NCBI GenBank assembly: GCA_015231955.1
Contig: JADGAN010000017.1
Coordinates: forward strand, 1-64,000
From: Oligoflexia bacterium
Lineage (GTDB): Bacteria > Bdellovibrionota > Bacteriovoracia > Bacteriovoracales > Bacteriovoracaceae
Direction: 5' to 3'
DNA length: 64,000 nt
The translations under genes and the position numbers were made by a program. Below, piece after piece: positions 8,092-17,204 of the stretch. Position 1 is the first letter of the stretch, and each line of letters opens with the position of its first letter. The notes under the pieces were generated by a model. That model was not told the origin of the DNA. It made no database searches and was given only the letters and a program-made list of their open reading frames with translations.

Positions 8092-8943
8092 TTAGGGCCT
8101 TCTTTTCATCGAACGATAGCGTGGTTTTCTTTTTTCGAGGAAGGCCTTCTTGCCTTCTTGTCCCTCTTCACTCATATAAAAGAGCATGGTGGCGTTTCCT
8201 GCAAGCTCTTGCAGTCCCATCTGTCCATCGCAATCGGCATTGAGTGCGGCCTTAAGGCAGCGAAGGGCAATTGGTGATTTGTCTAAAATCTCTTCACACC
8301 AGCGGATAGTTTCTGCTTCTAACTCTGCTAGTGGAACCACTTTGTTGACAAGGCCCATGGCGAGTGCTTCACTCGCATTGTATTGGCGACATAAAAACCA
8401 GATCTCACGGGCCCTCTTTTGTCCCACGACGCGAGCAAGATAGGAGGCGCCTAGTCCGCCATCAAAGGAGCCAACTTTTGGTCCTGTTTGCCCAAAGATT
8501 GCATTGTCGGCGGCGATAGTGAGATCACAGATGAGGTGCAAGACGTGTCCACCACCGATGGCGTATCCTGCAACCATGGCGATCACCGGTTTGGGACAAG
8601 TGCGAATTTGTCTTTGCAAATCGAGAACATTTAAACGGGCCACACCCATCTCGTCGATGTATCCATCTTCACCACGAATGCGTTGATCACCCCCAGAACA
8701 AAAAGCGCGATTTCCCTCACCGCTAAGAATGATCACTCCAATGGTTTCATCGTTTCTGGCATCTTCAAAGGCCTTGGATAACTCTTTGACGGTGAGAGGA
8801 CGAAAAGCGTTATGTACCTCAGGGCGATTGATAGAGATTTTCGCAATTCCATTCTCTTTGTGGTATTTGATATCGGTGAATTTCATCTGCTCTGCAACTC
8901 CTGCTTCTTTATTTTTATTTTTATTTTTATTTGGCGACGGCAT
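8092..8943 (-). CDS. menB: 1,4-dihydroxy-2-naphthoyl-CoA synthase
   Basis: Crotonase-fold enzyme that closes the second ring of menaquinone. Diagnostic segments: [29 protein letters not shown] (oxyanion and A-loop), [29 protein letters not shown], and a C-terminal [19 protein letters not shown] as in MenB rather than general enoyl-CoA hydratases. The ATG at 8943 (GGTGG upstream) overlaps the previous stop by 17 bases. An internal ATG at 8886, with AGGAG eleven bases upstream, would give the more usual MenB N terminus. Between them lies a low-complexity Asn-Lys repeat. No other men genes are nearby. It implies a menaquinone-based electron-transport chain. Confidence 0.9.
   Translation of the reverse strand: MPSPNKNKNKNKEAGVAEQMKFTDIKYHKENGIAKISINRPEVHNAFRPLTVKELSKAFEDARNDETIGVIILSGEGNRAFCSGGDQRIRGEDGYIDEMGVARLNVLDLQRQIRTCPKPVIAMVAGYAIGGGHVLHLICDLTIAADNAIFGQTGPKVGSFDGGLGASYLARVVGQKRAREIWFLCRQYNASEALAMGLVNKVVPLAELEAETIRWCEEILDKSPIALRCLKAALNADCDGQMGLQELAGNATMLFYMSEEGQEGKKAFLEKRKPRYRSMKRRP
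8908..8932 (-). repeat. 6-base tandem repeat encoding (Asn-Lys)n
   Basis: About four units of TTTTTA (AAATAA/AAATAAA type on the coding strand) encode alternating Asn-Lys in the N-terminal extension of MenB, upstream of the conserved domain. Length variation in multiples of six bases would leave the reading frame intact. Confidence 0.8.
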
Positions 8944-9475
8944 GATACCACCAATTCGGAGTTGTTTTGTCAATTAAATCTTTTTGCGATAAAAATTTAT
9001 CAGCGTACTTGAGTGACTCTATTCCTGGTGGTGTGCTGATCAGCCAAACTTTTTGTTGTAAGTGGTGAGGAAAGCGTTGTAGCAGTTGTACTCCCTCTTG
9101 GGCCGCCCAGCTTGTGATAGCAGTGTCACTCACACCACTTTTAAAGAAGACGATGACACCACCTGGGAGGGCGTATTTAGGTTTGCCGTCACTCGTATCA
9201 GAAAAGAGAGGAGAGGAGCTTTTTGGATCAAGCTTAATATTTTTTGTTTTGAGTTCGCTTGTAGAGTAGATGGTGATAAAGGGGGTAGTGTTAATATTTT
9301 TTCCTTGGTGATTATTCAAGTTGAAAATCGCCATATACTCCGGTAGCAGATAAAAGCGTTTCATCACACCAGCATCATTCCAAAGGATGCTCTTGCTTTC
9401 TGAGGTAGCGTAAAGGTTAATACTTAGAAAAAGGGCGAGCGTAGTAATTGTAGTAATCGTAATAAGTTTTATCAT
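8927..9475 (-). CDS. Secreted protein resembling a detached subtilase propeptide
   Basis: 182 residues with a signal peptide (cleavage near LYA-T). The C-terminal 80 residues have the layout of S8 peptidase prodomains: [13 protein letters not shown], an alpha segment [17 protein letters not shown], a central strand [12 protein letters not shown], a helix SLKYADKF, and an ending TTPNWWYH like the PNY/PNF motif before a subtilisin catalytic domain. The gene begins seven bases after a subtilase gene that lacks any such prodomain, so I infer a trans-acting propeptide, that is, a folding chaperone or inhibitor of that protease. The N-terminal 90 residues ([23 protein letters not shown] at their start) are unrecognised. 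Confidence 0.6.
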   Translation of the reverse strand: MIKLITITTITTLALFLSINLYATSESKSILWNDAGVMKRFYLLPEYMAIFNLNNHQGKNINTTPFITIYSTSELKTKNIKLDPKSSSPLFSDTSDGKPKYALPGGVIVFFKSGVSDTAITSWAAQEGVQLLQRFPHHLQQKVWLISTPPGIESLKYADKFLSQKDLIDKTTPNWWYHAVAK

Positions 9476-9481
9476 GGTTTT

Positions 9482-11119
9482 TTAGCTTCCAAAAAAGGTG
9501 AGTTTCCAACCGCTGACAGTCCCACTGGTTCCGCTCGTGCGATCTTTTACTTTTAAAACCCAATTGCCATCAGCGGCCTCTTCGAAAAAGTGCGAGCTAC
9601 CAAAGCTCCAGGTATAGTTTAAGGAAGAGAGAGAGCAAGTGGAGAGGAGTCCAGAGCGTTTGTAACAGTTGTGGGGATTGGCAAGTTGACTGGAGGTTAC
9701 GTATCCACCACTGCTACGAACCAAGGAGATATCAAGATTGCCCCAATTGCTATGGTTAATGGTGACTTCAATTAAAACAAATTCTAATTTGCTAATGCCA
9801 CTGCCACTCACTGTAATGGTGCTGCTAACGATTCCGGTAGAGGCGTCGGCAGGGGCATCTGGAATGGCGGTGTTGACACTTTGTTGCCCGGAGGAGGGGA
9901 AGGAGACTCCACTGCTGCCACCAACCATTGCACCAAGATTGCTCCAGCTCTTGGCGAGATCGATGGCGGCCTTGGTATCGATAACTCCAAAACCATAGGA
10001 GTGGTGGTAGAGGTGGCCAGCACCATTGATGAACCAGCCGCTGTTTGAGGGATCGTTTTTACGAGCAGTGCGAGCGATGATGGCCTTGACATCTCGCCAG
10101 GTCAGGGTGGGATTGGCCTCAACAATAAGTAGGGCCGCACCGGCAACAATGGGAGCAGAGGCAGAGGTACCATTAAAAAGTTTGGTGTAATCTTTATTGC
10201 TTAAATCGTTGGTGGTGCTGGTGGTGTTATAGCCTTGGTCACCACCACTCATATCGGTGGTGACAATCCCACTGCTTTCTGAACGTGCTCCTAGCGAAGG
10301 AGAGCACACCCACAAGTTGGCACCAGGTTCAGAGTAGGTAGCGCTTTGTCCATGTTTGTTCACAGAACAAATGGTCATGATGTAGGGACTGACGGTGTAG
10401 CCATCGTAATTGGCATTATCTTGACCCCTTAAGTCTCCACCATTACCCGCAGACCAAACATAGATAATACCTTTACCGCTGCGACCGTTGTTTACACCGA
10501 CAAGGAGTGCTTCTTGGTGAATCGATTCCGGTGCAGTAAAGTCGCCGTACCCATCGTCAGCTCCCCAACTATTATTGGAGACTGTAACCATGTGAGCGTG
10601 GCGTGTGAGCGCATCGTAGGTGTTGGCGCTGGTTTGAATTAGCAAAAGATTGTTTCCACCGAGAGTGGCCTTAGGCGCCACTCCACGAACACCAATGGAG
10701 TTTAGATCGCGTGCAGCGATTACTCCGGCGACAGCAGTTCCATGGTGAGATTCAGCAGAGGTGGGATCGTTCGAGTTGTTTTTGTAGTTGTGGGTATAGT
10801 TACTAGAGATGTTGGCCCTTAAATCGGCGTGAGCAATTTCCATTCCATCGTCGATGATCATAGCTACAAGGCCACTGCCTCTATAACCGGCATCCCAAGC
10901 GGGAACGGCGTTGATATCCTCACCACTTGTGCCACCATTTTGCCCAGTGTTTTGCAAGTGCCACTGTTGTTCAAAGAGAGGATCGGGTCCTGTCTCTGCT
11001 GTACCCTCTTCGCTGGTGTCGCCATGGCCACTGCTCTTTCCGGAGCAATTAAGTTGTAGTAGAGGAAGAGGGATTGTAAGCAACATCAAGAGAAATAGTC
11101 GGCGATGAAATACGGACAT
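9482..11119 (-). CDS. Kexin-like subtilisin-family serine protease, lipoprotein, with P domain
   Basis: 545 residues. A lipoprotein signal ends at LQLNC (Cys25), then a 20-residue linker, then directly the catalytic domain DPLFEQQWHLQNTGQNGG. The triad is visible: Asp90 in IIDDG, His126 in HHGTAVAG, Ser319 in NGTSASAP, with oxyanion Asn226 in SAGNGG. Residues about 405-545 form a P/homo-B domain (GNLDISLVRSSGG, DGNWVLKVKDRTSGTSG, VSGWKLTFFG), typical of proprotein-convertase-like bacterial subtilases. There is no propeptide between the lipid-anchor Cys and the catalytic domain; the next gene appears to supply one. The start at 11119 has GAGGAAAA upstream and overlaps the upstream peptidase gene by 71 bases, suggesting translational coupling. 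Confidence 0.9.
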   Translation of the reverse strand: MSVFHRRLFLLMLLTIPLPLLQLNCSGKSSGHGDTSEEGTAETGPDPLFEQQWHLQNTGQNGGTSGEDINAVPAWDAGYRGSGLVAMIIDDGMEIAHADLRANISSNYTHNYKNNSNDPTSAESHHGTAVAGVIAARDLNSIGVRGVAPKATLGGNNLLLIQTSANTYDALTRHAHMVTVSNNSWGADDGYGDFTAPESIHQEALLVGVNNGRSGKGIIYVWSAGNGGDLRGQDNANYDGYTVSPYIMTICSVNKHGQSATYSEPGANLWVCSPSLGARSESSGIVTTDMSGGDQGYNTTSTTNDLSNKDYTKLFNGTSASAPIVAGAALLIVEANPTLTWRDVKAIIARTARKNDPSNSGWFINGAGHLYHHSYGFGVIDTKAAIDLAKSWSNLGAMVGGSSGVSFPSSGQQSVNTAIPDAPADASTGIVSSTITVSGSGISKLEFVLIEVTINHSNWGNLDISLVRSSGGYVTSSQLANPHNCYKRSGLLSTCSLSSLNYTWSFGSSHFFEEAADGNWVLKVKDRTSGTSGTVSGWKLTFFGS

Positions 11120-12422
11120 TTTTTTCCTCGAAGAAAATGGTGAGTATTTGCTTGAGATCTATGACATCGCGAACGCCAACAAATTCGCGAATGGAGTGCA
11201 TTGCTAAGGAAGGAATGCCAACATCGATGGCCGCTACTCCTAAGAGCGTAGTGGTAATGGGGCCAATGGTGGAACCACACGCTTTATCCGATCTACTGAC
11301 AAAAGTTTGTGTGCGTGCTTTTGCTTTTGTCGACCAATGGGTAAAGAGTGCTGTGGTTTCTGCAGAGGTGGAGTAACGTTGGCCTGCATTGATTTTAATA
11401 GCAGGTCCACCATTAATAATGGGCAAGTGTTGGGGATCGTAGTTTTCAAGATAATTGGGATGTGCTGCTTGGGCATTATCCACTGAGATAAGCAGCGATT
11501 TGTCGAGGAGTTTATAACTCTCTTCGCCTCCACCCCATACGCGTTCAATAATGGATTTAAGAAAATTTCCCTCGGCTCCTACTGCAGAGCTGCTGCCAAC
11601 CTCTTCATGGTCGTAGCAGGCAAGCACACAAGGGTAGCTTCCGATGCCGTCTTGTTGTTTTTGAGTATGCTCGATGAGTGCTTGTACTCCTACCCAACAA
11701 CTAATGAGGTTGTCGAGACGGCTTGCGGTCAAGAACTCCTCTTCAATCCCGATGAGCGCGGGTTTTTCATTGGAGTAAAAGAAGAGATCGTGGCCAAGAA
11801 TTTTTTCTACCGCGATTTGATAATGTTTCTCAATGTGATTTTTTACGACTTTAAGCAAGGAGCTCTCGCTACTTGCAGTCAATCCCAAAATAGGTGGCAT
11901 CTCTTTTTGTTTGTTGATGGTGCGATTTTCATTCACATCACGCTGGAGGTGAATGGCCACACTAGGAATTTGTGCAATTGATTTTTTGAGATCGATCAGC
12001 ACACTTTGCAGTTCACCTTGCTGGTTAAGTAAGCTCACCTTGCCTGCAAGTGAGAGTTCACGATCAAACCAGCTACTAAGGATGATGCCGCCATAAATTT
12101 CCACCCCCACTTGCCAATAGGGTGTACTCTTGAGATCGGGGTTTGCCTTGAGCTTGAGCGCTGGACTATCAGTATGCGTCCCTACGATGCGCAGACCATC
12201 ACTCTTATTATTATTATTAGGTTTAGTGAACGCGATGATTGCCGTATCTTGCCTGGTAATAAAATAGTTTCCAGGAACAAGTGTATGCAGATCTTGCTGC
12301 TCACTCACTTCACAAAAGCGATTTGCTATAAGGCGTTTTTTTATCGCCATAACAGCATGATATGCAGTCGTGGATTCATGGAGAAACTCCATCATCCCTT
12401 GAGCATTTTTTTGATTTTCCAT
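11049..12422 (-). CDS. M18 family aminopeptidase
   Basis: 457 residues, full length for M18 (aspartyl aminopeptidase/ApeB) di-zinc exopeptidases that remove N-terminal, often acidic, residues in the cytoplasm. Metal-ligand motifs are present: GTHTDSPALKLK near residue 80, SRLDNL, DHEEVGSSSAVGAEG with the catalytic and metal Glu, SVDNAQAAHPN (usually DNAHA, here DNAQA), and a C-terminal AMHSIREF (usually MHSxRE). The His-to-Gln change in DNAQA is a small oddity. The next gene, a subtilase, overlaps its 3' end. Confidence 0.9.
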   Translation of the reverse strand: MENQKNAQGMMEFLHESTTAYHAVMAIKKRLIANRFCEVSEQQDLHTLVPGNYFITRQDTAIIAFTKPNNNNKSDGLRIVGTHTDSPALKLKANPDLKSTPYWQVGVEIYGGIILSSWFDRELSLAGKVSLLNQQGELQSVLIDLKKSIAQIPSVAIHLQRDVNENRTINKQKEMPPILGLTASSESSLLKVVKNHIEKHYQIAVEKILGHDLFFYSNEKPALIGIEEEFLTASRLDNLISCWVGVQALIEHTQKQQDGIGSYPCVLACYDHEEVGSSSAVGAEGNFLKSIIERVWGGGEESYKLLDKSLLISVDNAQAAHPNYLENYDPQHLPIINGGPAIKINAGQRYSTSAETTALFTHWSTKAKARTQTFVSRSDKACGSTIGPITTTLLGVAAIDVGIPSLAMHSIREFVGVRDVIDLKQILTIFFEEKNVRISSPTISLDVAYNPSSSTTT

Positions 12423-12451
12423 ATTGTTCTACTTTACTCTTTTTTACTTTT

Positions 12452-12646
12452 TTACTTTAACACAACTAAAATAGCGAAGACGGCAGCGACCACACCTACA
12501 ATGGTGACTGAAGCAACGCGACCCCAGGAATAGGCATCTCGTTTACCCAACTCTTTTAGTTTGTTATCACCACGGTGTAGTTTTTCTTGTAAAATTTTTG
12601 ACTTTCTTTTCTTGAGTTTTTTTTGTTTTTTAACATCTTTGTTCAT
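12452..12646 (-). CDS. Small single-span membrane protein
   Basis: 64 residues: a highly basic N-terminal half (KKQKKLKKRKSK) and one C-terminal hydrophobic helix (SVTIVGVVAAVFAILVVL). This predicts an N-in, C-out tail-anchored protein. GGGGG lies five bases before the ATG. It starts the minus-strand run into the M18 aminopeptidase, 29 bases away. Function unknown; the composition fits a real small gene but there is no family match. Confidence 0.5.
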   Translation of the reverse strand: MNKDVKKQKKLKKRKSKILQEKLHRGDNKLKELGKRDAYSWGRVASVTIVGVVAAVFAILVVLK

Positions 12647-12971
12647 TTGAACCCCCAGCGAAAGTGTTGTTAAGAATAAATATAGAACGGTAAAAGCTTT
12701 ATGTCATCATTCTTGCATATTGAATAAATAGGATAAAAGGTATTGCAAAAAAGTGAATATTTGCGTAGTAATTTTGAAACGTGAAGAAGCTTTAAGAAGC
12801 TTATGGCTTTTGCACGGAAAAGATAAGAGCGATAAGAGATATAATTAAAGATAAAAATTTGAAAATTTATTTCACCTATTTTGGTGATTAAAGTTGGTGT
12901 TGCCACTCGTTAATAGGGTTGTGGCAATGATTATTACAGATGATTATCTATTTTTTAAAGGGGACATTCAC
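12647..12971. other. Divergent intergenic region with two short inverted repeats
   Basis: About 325 bases between divergent genes, AT-rich. It holds a palindrome TCACC-N6-GGTGA at 12872-12887 and an inverted repeat TTGCCAC/GTGGCAA at 12900-12927, both upstream of the outer-membrane protein gene at 12972. These could be operators or a weak terminator. No coding frame is convincing. Confidence 0.4.
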
Positions 12972-14021
12972 ATGAACAAGATGATGACGCTATTGCTGGG
13001 ATTAACGATGAGTGCTGGAGCAATGGCCCAAACAACAACAGCAACAACAACAGGTAGTACAACAACACCAGAGAGTGGTGTCACCGCTGCACCAGTGGCC
13101 GCAAACACTAGTAGTGCTAGCACTACTAGTGGTACGATTGATAAATTGAAGGCCATGAAGCTTAGTGCTCGTTTAGAAACTGAAACTTTTACAGACCGTG
13201 AAGGTTCAGAACGCAGTATCAACAGTATTGCAACCAATCTTTATCCTATGCTAACGTACACTCCAGTGGAGAACAGCAGCTTTTGGATCTATCCACAGGT
13301 GGCAGTGGCAAGAAATAACAGCTATGAAAGCGAGACTCACTATAGCATTAATGATGGTTACGTAGCACTTCGCTTTGATCAGATGAAAATTTTAAAAGAG
13401 GCCCAGCAAGGTATCGATTTTAGCGCTAGCTCACGCTACTACGCAAGAGTGACACCAGACTCAAGAGCTGACAGTGAGCAATATGGGGAACTCAATTTAC
13501 GTTTCTATGGCAATAAGAAATTTGGAAATCGCTTCTCTGTTTATGCTGAGCCACGTTTTTATTTTGTCAACACCGATGACCATCTTCGTATCGAGGGCAC
13601 AGCAGCTAAGAACAGAAGAAGTACTGCAACTTACCGCCACGATATCTATCTCATTCCCGAGTACTCCATTATTAAAGATCGTTTGGCCGTTTATATTCAG
13701 ACCTTACAATCGGAGCGAACCTCTCGCGACTCCTCTGCGATTGATACTTATGGCGAAATCAGCACCGGTCCAGGTGTAAACTATCAAGTGAATGATAAGT
13801 TTGCTTTAGGCGCACTCTTTGGAACGTATCTTTATAAGAGTCACAAAGTTACCCACAGCAACCTAAAGTTGACAGCATCGGCAACGTACCAATTAAATCC
13901 AAACTTTCGCATCTATGGTGAGGCGATTGCTCCTTTCTACGACGCTGATGGCAACTTAAGAGGCCGCCATGTAAGAAATAATTTTACGGTAGAGGTTGAT
14001 CTATCGATTGTTGCTTTCTAG
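12972..14021 (+). CDS. Outer-membrane beta-barrel protein
   Basis: 349 residues from the ATG at 12972 (AAGGGG upstream; an earlier start at 12894 would only extend past the signal peptide). The signal peptide MTLLLGLTMSAGAMAQ is followed by a low-complexity Thr/Ala/Ser linker (about 20-55), then about 12 amphipathic beta-strands with alternating aromatics. It ends with the strand NFTVEVDLSIVAF, whose final Phe is the usual BAM insertion signal. No specific porin family is recognised. The gene ends two bases before the convergent peptidase gene. Confidence 0.75.
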   Translation: MNKMMTLLLGLTMSAGAMAQTTTATTTGSTTTPESGVTAAPVAANTSSASTTSGTIDKLKAMKLSARLETETFTDREGSERSINSIATNLYPMLTYTPVENSSFWIYPQVAVARNNSYESETHYSINDGYVALRFDQMKILKEAQQGIDFSASSRYYARVTPDSRADSEQYGELNLRFYGNKKFGNRFSVYAEPRFYFVNTDDHLRIEGTAAKNRRSTATYRHDIYLIPEYSIIKDRLAVYIQTLQSERTSRDSSAIDTYGEISTGPGVNYQVNDKFALGALFGTYLYKSHKVTHSNLKLTASATYQLNPNFRIYGEAIAPFYDADGNLRGRHVRNNFTVEVDLSIVAF

Positions 14022-14022
14022 A

Positions 14023-15405
14023 TTAGTGTTGTTTTTGGAAGGATTTGCGGGTGATATTATCGATCAGGTTATCGTGTACGATAATGTCATCTTCGATCCG
14101 AATCCCACCATACTTTTTGAAGCTTTCAATTTTATCCCAGTTCATGAATTTTGAGTTCTCACTTGCATGCAACTCTTTTAATAAAAAGTCGATGAAGTAG
14201 AGGCCAGGCTCAACTGTAAAAACGTGCCCATTTTGAATCTCACTAATAAAGCGCAAGTAAGGATGATTCTCTGGAATCACATTTTTATCTTTTGCTGTTC
14301 GTAGCTCTTTACCACCTACATCGTGCACTTGCACTCCTAGTTGATGGCCAAGTCCATGGGGAAAGAAGACGTGGGAGATTTTTCTCTTAAAGATTTCATC
14401 TGCAGGAAGTTCGCTAACAAAGTGAAAATCAAGCAACAACTGTGCAATCAAGAGGTGGCACTGCTCATGATGTTCAGTATAGAGAGAGCCCACTTTCAAC
14501 TGAGATATAATTTTTAATTGGAGCGCATCCATTGCGGCCACTAAATCGGCAAACTCTGAGGTTTGGTAAAAGGCGTAGGTTCTGGTGATATCAGCGGCAC
14601 GACCGTGGAAATAGGCGCCAGCATCGAGAAGCATGGAGTGGAGTGGTTTGCTTGCAGGGCCTGCGGGAGTTGGATCGTAATCGATATAGTGAAGGAGAGA
14701 GGCCGATTCGTTAAAGGCCACAATGTTATCAAAGGGGGTTCCCTCTTCTTTTACCGAAAGCTCACGAACATAGTTTAAATGAATTTCGAGTTCACTCGAG
14801 CGTCCCTCCTTAAAGAGGTGGTACCCTCGAAGATGCGCGCGAACAGCGCTGTCGGTAGCAATCCGGATACACTCTTGCTCATACTCGCTTTTAAGCGTGC
14901 GCTGATAGTGAATTTCCACTAAGAGCTTTTCGGGATTCACTGCTTTAAAATTCCATTGCTGATGAAGCTCGGGATTAGGGCCGATGTAGGCACTCTCTGC
15001 AAACTTGCTACTGAGTGCTGCATGAATTTCATCCTCGCTACTGCTATAGGGACGAACCTCAAAAAGGTTGCTCCATTCGCCACAAGGAAGCGTAGGGAGT
15101 TTGTACCAATAGGTGTTCTTTTGATAGATAAAGAGGATCGGGCGCGTATTGGCGCTGTTTGCTCCCTCAATCCACAAGAAGGCCTGGGGATGAGTGATAA
15201 GAGGCACCCAATACACAAAGTGTGGATTGGCCTTAAAAGGGTAGTGAGAGTCGTCTAAAAATTTTAATTGTGCTTCTCCTGCATGGATCAGCAGCCCCTG
15301 ATAGTTTTGCTCGGTCAATAGCTTTGCAAAATTTCCTTGAAGCATGTTAAGGTGATTTTTGTAGAGAGGGAGCAGCGATGGATGGTGTTGAAACGGATTG
15401 CACAT
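14023..15405 (-). CDS. pepQ: Xaa-Pro dipeptidase (M24B, PepQ-type)
   Basis: 460 residues: an N-terminal aminopeptidase-P-like domain (1-160) and a C-terminal pita-bread M24 metallopeptidase domain. The five metal ligands are recognisable: LLDAGAY (Asp), ADITRTY (Asp), FFPHGLGHQLGVQVHD (His), FTVEPGLYFI (Glu) and GGIRIEDD (Glu). The domain layout and length match bacterial PepQ (about 440), which hydrolyses Xaa-Pro dipeptides in the cytoplasm. It is divergent from the ABC transporter pair at 15475. Confidence 0.88.
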   Translation of the reverse strand: MCNPFQHHPSLLPLYKNHLNMLQGNFAKLLTEQNYQGLLIHAGEAQLKFLDDSHYPFKANPHFVYWVPLITHPQAFLWIEGANSANTRPILFIYQKNTYWYKLPTLPCGEWSNLFEVRPYSSSEDEIHAALSSKFAESAYIGPNPELHQQWNFKAVNPEKLLVEIHYQRTLKSEYEQECIRIATDSAVRAHLRGYHLFKEGRSSELEIHLNYVRELSVKEEGTPFDNIVAFNESASLLHYIDYDPTPAGPASKPLHSMLLDAGAYFHGRAADITRTYAFYQTSEFADLVAAMDALQLKIISQLKVGSLYTEHHEQCHLLIAQLLLDFHFVSELPADEIFKRKISHVFFPHGLGHQLGVQVHDVGGKELRTAKDKNVIPENHPYLRFISEIQNGHVFTVEPGLYFIDFLLKELHASENSKFMNWDKIESFKKYGGIRIEDDIIVHDNLIDNITRKSFQKQH

Positions 15406-15423
15406 GGATATTCTTCCCCTTAT

Positions 15424-15452
15424 TTGATATGATTTTTATTAAGAGACAATAT
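15424..15452 (+). promoter_or_regulatory. Candidate sigma70 promoter for the ABC transporter pair
   Basis: TTGATA (15424-15429), a 17-base spacer and CAATAT (15447-15452) stand 23 bases before the ATG of the ATPase gene. Spacing is ideal and the -35 box is good; the -10 box is only moderate. Confidence 0.4.
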
Positions 15453-15474
15453 TAACAAAGGATCTAATGAGATT

Positions 15475-16212
15475 ATGGATATAACGATTAATAATCTTTG
15501 TAAATCGTATGGATCGATTGCAGCACTGAAAAATTGTTCAATTGTAGTTCCCAGCGGAAGTGTTTTCGCACTGATTGGTCCTAATGGTGCAGGAAAAACG
15601 ACGTTAGTAAAGGCGCTGCTTTCATTGGTGAAAATTGATAGCGGCACGATTGCACTCTCTGGGAGTGTGGTGAGTGAGTGCGAGAGTCTACTGCGAGAGC
15701 AGATCTCTTACTTGCCAGAAAAATACGCTTTCTACCCTTATTACACAGTGGAGAATATTTTAAAATTGGTGGGACTGGTGTATGTCTCATCGCTGCGCAA
15801 GCGAGGTGGGAGTGAGTTGGATACTATGGTAACAAAAGCACTGGAGCGAGCGCAAATTGTGGAGCTGCGAGCGCGAAAGGTGAAAACACTTTCCAAAGGG
15901 CAGTTGCAACGCGTGGGTGTTGCACAACTTTTGATGTGTGACGTGAGTTCGCCCCGCCTGTTTATTTTGGATGAGCCCTTCTCCGGACTTGACCCTATTG
16001 GTATTCGAGATTTAAAAGTTTTGATTAGTGAACTTCACCAGCAAGGGCATACCATTTTTATTAATTCCCATATTTTATCGGAGATTGAACAGATTGCCGA
16101 CGAGGTGGCAGTACTTCATCATGGAGAAATACTCGCCTTGGGAAAAATCAAGGAACTGGTTGGTAATAAAAATTTGGAAGAGTTCTTTTATAATAAGATC
16201 AAAGGTGCTTAA
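15475..16212 (+). CDS. ABC transporter ATP-binding protein
   Basis: 245 residues with Walker A GPNGAGKTT (35-43), a Q-loop region, signature LSKGQLQRVGVAQ (near 138), Walker B LFILDEPFSGLDP, and the switch His in INSHILSEIEQ. The closest architecture is the ABC-2 type exporter ATPase (CcmA/NatA-like). It lacks the usual LSGGQ, having LSKGQ. The permease gene starts two bases downstream, so the two form one exporter. Substrate not evident. Confidence 0.92.
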   Translation: MDITINNLCKSYGSIAALKNCSIVVPSGSVFALIGPNGAGKTTLVKALLSLVKIDSGTIALSGSVVSECESLLREQISYLPEKYAFYPYYTVENILKLVGLVYVSSLRKRGGSELDTMVTKALERAQIVELRARKVKTLSKGQLQRVGVAQLLMCDVSSPRLFILDEPFSGLDPIGIRDLKVLISELHQQGHTIFINSHILSEIEQIADEVAVLHHGEILALGKIKELVGNKNLEEFFYNKIKGA

Positions 16213-16214
16213 CA

Positions 16215-17063
16215 ATGATGAAAGTAAAAATGAAAATGAAAATCGATATAAAACGAGTACTAGTATTAACCTTAAACACCTTAATGAAGGAGTATCATAA
16301 TAAAACTTTGTTGATGATTTTTATCTTTACCATCATCATGCTCACTCTTGGTGAATACCTCTTCAACATGTTTAGTAGTTTTAAACTGATTGGTGTACCG
16401 ATGTTTGCCAATAAGATGACCTTCTTTTATATGCTTGCCTCTTTTTGGAGTATGGTTTTAGGTGTGATTTTAGGAGCTACCATTGTTCGCAGTGATTTTG
16501 GGGTAGGAGTGATTTCTGAAATTTTAGCGTGGCCAATTAAGCGAAGTGAGTATTTATTGGCCAGAGTGTTAGGGGCCATTGCTATCATTGGCATCTATTT
16601 TATATTGGTAACGATTTTGCTGCTCTTCTTTTATATCTTAAATCCCACGGGTGATAATGCTGGCGATTTATTGCTATTATTTGGCAGAACTTTAGCGGCA
16701 TTCTTTTTCAATCTCTTGGCAATTGTCTCTATCATTTTGATTGGGATGCTCTTCTCTTTTTATTTAAGCAAGACCTGGACCTATTTTGCGATGATTTTTG
16801 CCATTATTTTAATGGCCAGTGCAGGGGTACGTATGAACGAAGGCGGGTGGGAAAGTGTCAACTTAAGCTCTTTATGGAGTTGCATCCTCGCGATTATTTA
16901 TTACATCTTTCCACGGACAGCGGTGAGCTACTCTTTGGCCCAAGATATCTTTTTTCAACAAACCATCAAGTTTAATATGCTCGTAGAGCTTATCCACTAC
17001 TTAGTGACAACCTCTCTTTTGGCCCTAGGGATACACTTGCTCTTTAAGCGCAAGGAGTTTTAG
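16215..17063 (+). CDS. ABC-2 type transporter permease
   Basis: 282 residues with six predicted membrane helices (about 20-45, 60-85, 105-135, 150-180, 190-215, 245-275) and an N-terminal amphipathic, Lys/Met-rich tail (a short AAAATG repeat in the DNA). The pattern of ABC-2 permeases is clear: LGATIVRSDFGVGVISEILAWPIKRSEYLLAR is the coupling-loop region, cited here only for its position near 90-115. It is paired with the ATPase two bases upstream. Confidence 0.8.
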   Translation: MMKVKMKMKIDIKRVLVLTLNTLMKEYHNKTLLMIFIFTIIMLTLGEYLFNMFSSFKLIGVPMFANKMTFFYMLASFWSMVLGVILGATIVRSDFGVGVISEILAWPIKRSEYLLARVLGAIAIIGIYFILVTILLLFFYILNPTGDNAGDLLLLFGRTLAAFFFNLLAIVSIILIGMLFSFYLSKTWTYFAMIFAIILMASAGVRMNEGGWESVNLSSLWSCILAIIYYIFPRTAVSYSLAQDIFFQQTIKFNMLVELIHYLVTTSLLALGIHLLFKRKEF

Positions 17064-17084
17064 CTTAAATAGAAAAAGATTGAT

Positions 17085-17102
17085 TGACCATTAAAATGGT
17101 CA
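17085..17102. repeat. Inverted repeat TGACCA-N6-TGGTCA
   Basis: A perfect 6-bp dyad between the permease gene and the serine dehydratase genes. Without a T-run it is more likely an operator or a weak terminator than a strong intrinsic terminator. About 100 bases separate it from the sdaAB start. Confidence 0.4.
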
Positions 17103-17204
17103 GCTGGTAGAATAGCTTGATTTACACTCTTTATAATATCCGATAGTTGTCTTAAACAAACATATCGATCATCTTTTGTCACAAGTTTCTGGTAAAATAG
17201 ATCT

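Noticed and set aside
12670-12906. 78-codon open frame on the minus strand in the 12647-12971 gap
   Set aside because: AT-rich, low-quality codon use, no ribosome-binding site, and it covers the likely control region of the gene at 12972.
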